Below are positions 7,128-8,019 of a stretch of DNA of 8,019 nt, one piece after another. The DNA lies in assembly GCA_003488325.1 (NCBI GenBank), contig DNLZ01000507.1, forward strand, positions 1 through 8,019. Direction: 5' to 3'. Under the pieces are notes generated by a model that saw only the letters and a program-made list of their open reading frames with translations, ran no database searches and was not told where the DNA came from. Position 1 is the stretch's first letter. Each line of letters opens with the position of its first letter. Origin of the DNA: Planctomycetaceae bacterium. GTDB taxonomy: Bacteria; Planctomycetota; Planctomycetia; Pirellulales; UBA1268. Both the position numbers and the translations under genes were made by a program.

Positions 7128-8019
7128 ATGAAACACCTGGCCGCATTCCTCGCCGCGCTCGCGTTCGCGCTGCCAGCGATCGTCCACGGGCAGCCGGGGC
7201 CGGCGGCTTCCGCCCCCGCCAAGCGTCGGCCCTGGGAGGATGCCCCCGCGGAAACCCGCGCCCTCTGGCGGCAGCATCAGCAGGCGATCGCCCGTGTCGA
7301 TCTCAGCGACGACACGCGGCGGCAGGTCTTCGTGGCCCGTGGCGGCCCCGGGCCGGAGGAGTATCACGCGCACCCGACGACGGCGCTCCTCGCCGACGGG
7401 AAGACGATCTACTGCGTCTGGAACATCGGGCACGGCGGCCATGCCGGCCCGATGGCCCGCAGTGACGACGGCGGCCTGACCTGGAAGCGGCTTGACGACA
7501 CGCTGCCGCCGAACTTCGTGAACTTCAAGAACTGCCCGAGCATCTACCGTCTCGCCGACCCCGAGGGCAAGGAGCGGATCTGGGTCTTCGCCGCTCGCAC
7601 GTTGATCGACAAGGAGAACCCGAGGCCCATCGCCGGCCGTCATCAGGGCTTCATGCCGCGGATCATGAGCGAGGACGACGGCAGGACGTGGCGCGAGCTG
7701 CCGCCAATCGGCGGCCCTCTCGTGAAGGACGATCCATTCCGCTGCATCATGACGTTCTCGAGCATCGTGCGGCTCGAGGATGGCTCGCACCTCGGGATGT
7801 TTCACCGCGGGAGCGGCATCGGCGAGGAGGGCACGCTGCAGGTGCTGCAGTCGATCACCCGCGACGGCGGCGTCACCTGGTCGGAGCCCGTCATGGCCTG
7901 CGACGGCATGCAGCTCGACGGCAAGCACCCTTGTGAGCCCTACGTGTTTCGGTCACCCGACGGCGCCGAACTCTGCTGCTTGATGCGGGAGAACCGCCGC
8001 AGCGGCACGAGCCTCGTGA
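7128..8019 (+). CDS. Secreted sialidase-like (BNR/Asp-box) protein, type C, 3' truncated by window edge
   Basis: The frame is open from the ATG at 7128 to the right edge, giving 297 residues with no stop. A signal peptide (hydrophobic 4-19, likely cut after VHG at 21) is followed by a Pro/Ala-rich and charged segment (22-55), then the propeller. Asp boxes are at 112-119, 181-188 and, with Thr for Ser, 244-251. VDLSDDT (57-63), VFVARG (67-72), GHGGHAGP (101-108), CEPYVFRSPDG (269-279) and LMREN (285-289) match module 3 of the 1202-residue protein in the same order, so the two are paralogues. About 60-110 residues are expected beyond the edge, judged from that module. It is likely an exo-acting glycan hydrolase or related propeller enzyme in the periplasm or outside; the Glu/Arg pair E270 and R287 is where sialidase-like folds often carry active-site residues, but this is inferred. 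No Shine-Dalgarno site is evident; the start is 13 bp after the upstream stop. Confidence 0.9.
   Translation, partial: MKHLAAFLAALAFALPAIVHGQPGPAASAPAKRRPWEDAPAETRALWRQHQQAIARVDLSDDTRRQVFVARGGPGPEEYHAHPTTALLADGKTIYCVWNIGHGGHAGPMARSDDGGLTWKRLDDTLPPNFVNFKNCPSIYRLADPEGKERIWVFAARTLIDKENPRPIAGRHQGFMPRIMSEDDGRTWRELPPIGGPLVKDDPFRCIMTFSSIVRLEDGSHLGMFHRGSGIGEEGTLQVLQSITRDGGVTWSEPVMACDGMQLDGKHPCEPYVFRSPDGAELCCLMRENRRSGTSLV

Noticed and set aside
7074..7928. A 284-codon - strand open frame opposite the last gene
   Set aside because: Antisense to a protein with Asp boxes and a signal peptide; its own translation shows no domain.

Overview
The window is GC-rich DNA carrying five co-directional genes on the + strand with almost no intergenic space. 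The third codon position is nearly always G or C. The gene types (secreted BNR/Asp-box 'sialidase-like' proteins beside a secreted-type FAD-dependent oxidoreductase) point to an environmental Planctomycetota bacterium, probably Pirellulales-like. That placement is inferred from style and gene content; there is no marker gene here.

Layout: (1) 1-578, the C-terminal end of a FAD-dependent oxidoreductase, cut by the left edge. (2) 582-1847, a 421-residue secreted sialidase-like beta-propeller. (3) 1881-5489, a 1202-residue secreted protein made of three successive propeller-type modules. (4) 5528-7114, a 528-residue secreted propeller with a separate C-terminal module of about 110 residues. (5) 7128-8019, the first 297 residues of another secreted sialidase-like protein, cut by the right edge. 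Gaps are 3, 33, 38 and 13 bp. No terminator or internal promoter is evident, so the genes look like one operon whose true ends lie outside the window.

The propeller modules fall into three types. Type A is the whole of gene 2, the N-terminal third of gene 3 and the propeller of gene 4. It shares GEW-x-LP, EH-x-[IV]-VE, RRLASG-x-LLLVKHG and LDER-x-G-x-SYPD blocks plus four Asp boxes. Type B is the middle of gene 3. Type C is the C-terminal third of gene 3 and all of gene 5, sharing a VD[IL]S-x-DT start, an H-x-x-H-x-GP motif before the first Asp box, and RSPDG followed by LMREN. All the complete proteins and gene 5 have N-terminal signal peptides, so the system probably works in the periplasm or outside the cell. 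The most likely role is stepwise exo-acting breakdown of a complex glycan, with the oxidoreductase acting on a sugar or sugar-derived product. The substrate cannot be read from sequence, and the Arg that normally opens the sialidase arginine triad is not visible in type A, so true sialidase activity should not be assumed.

The most noteworthy points are the three-propeller fusion, the packing of six propellers of three types into one operon, and a palindrome-rich stretch inside gene 4 exactly where its propeller joins its C-terminal module.
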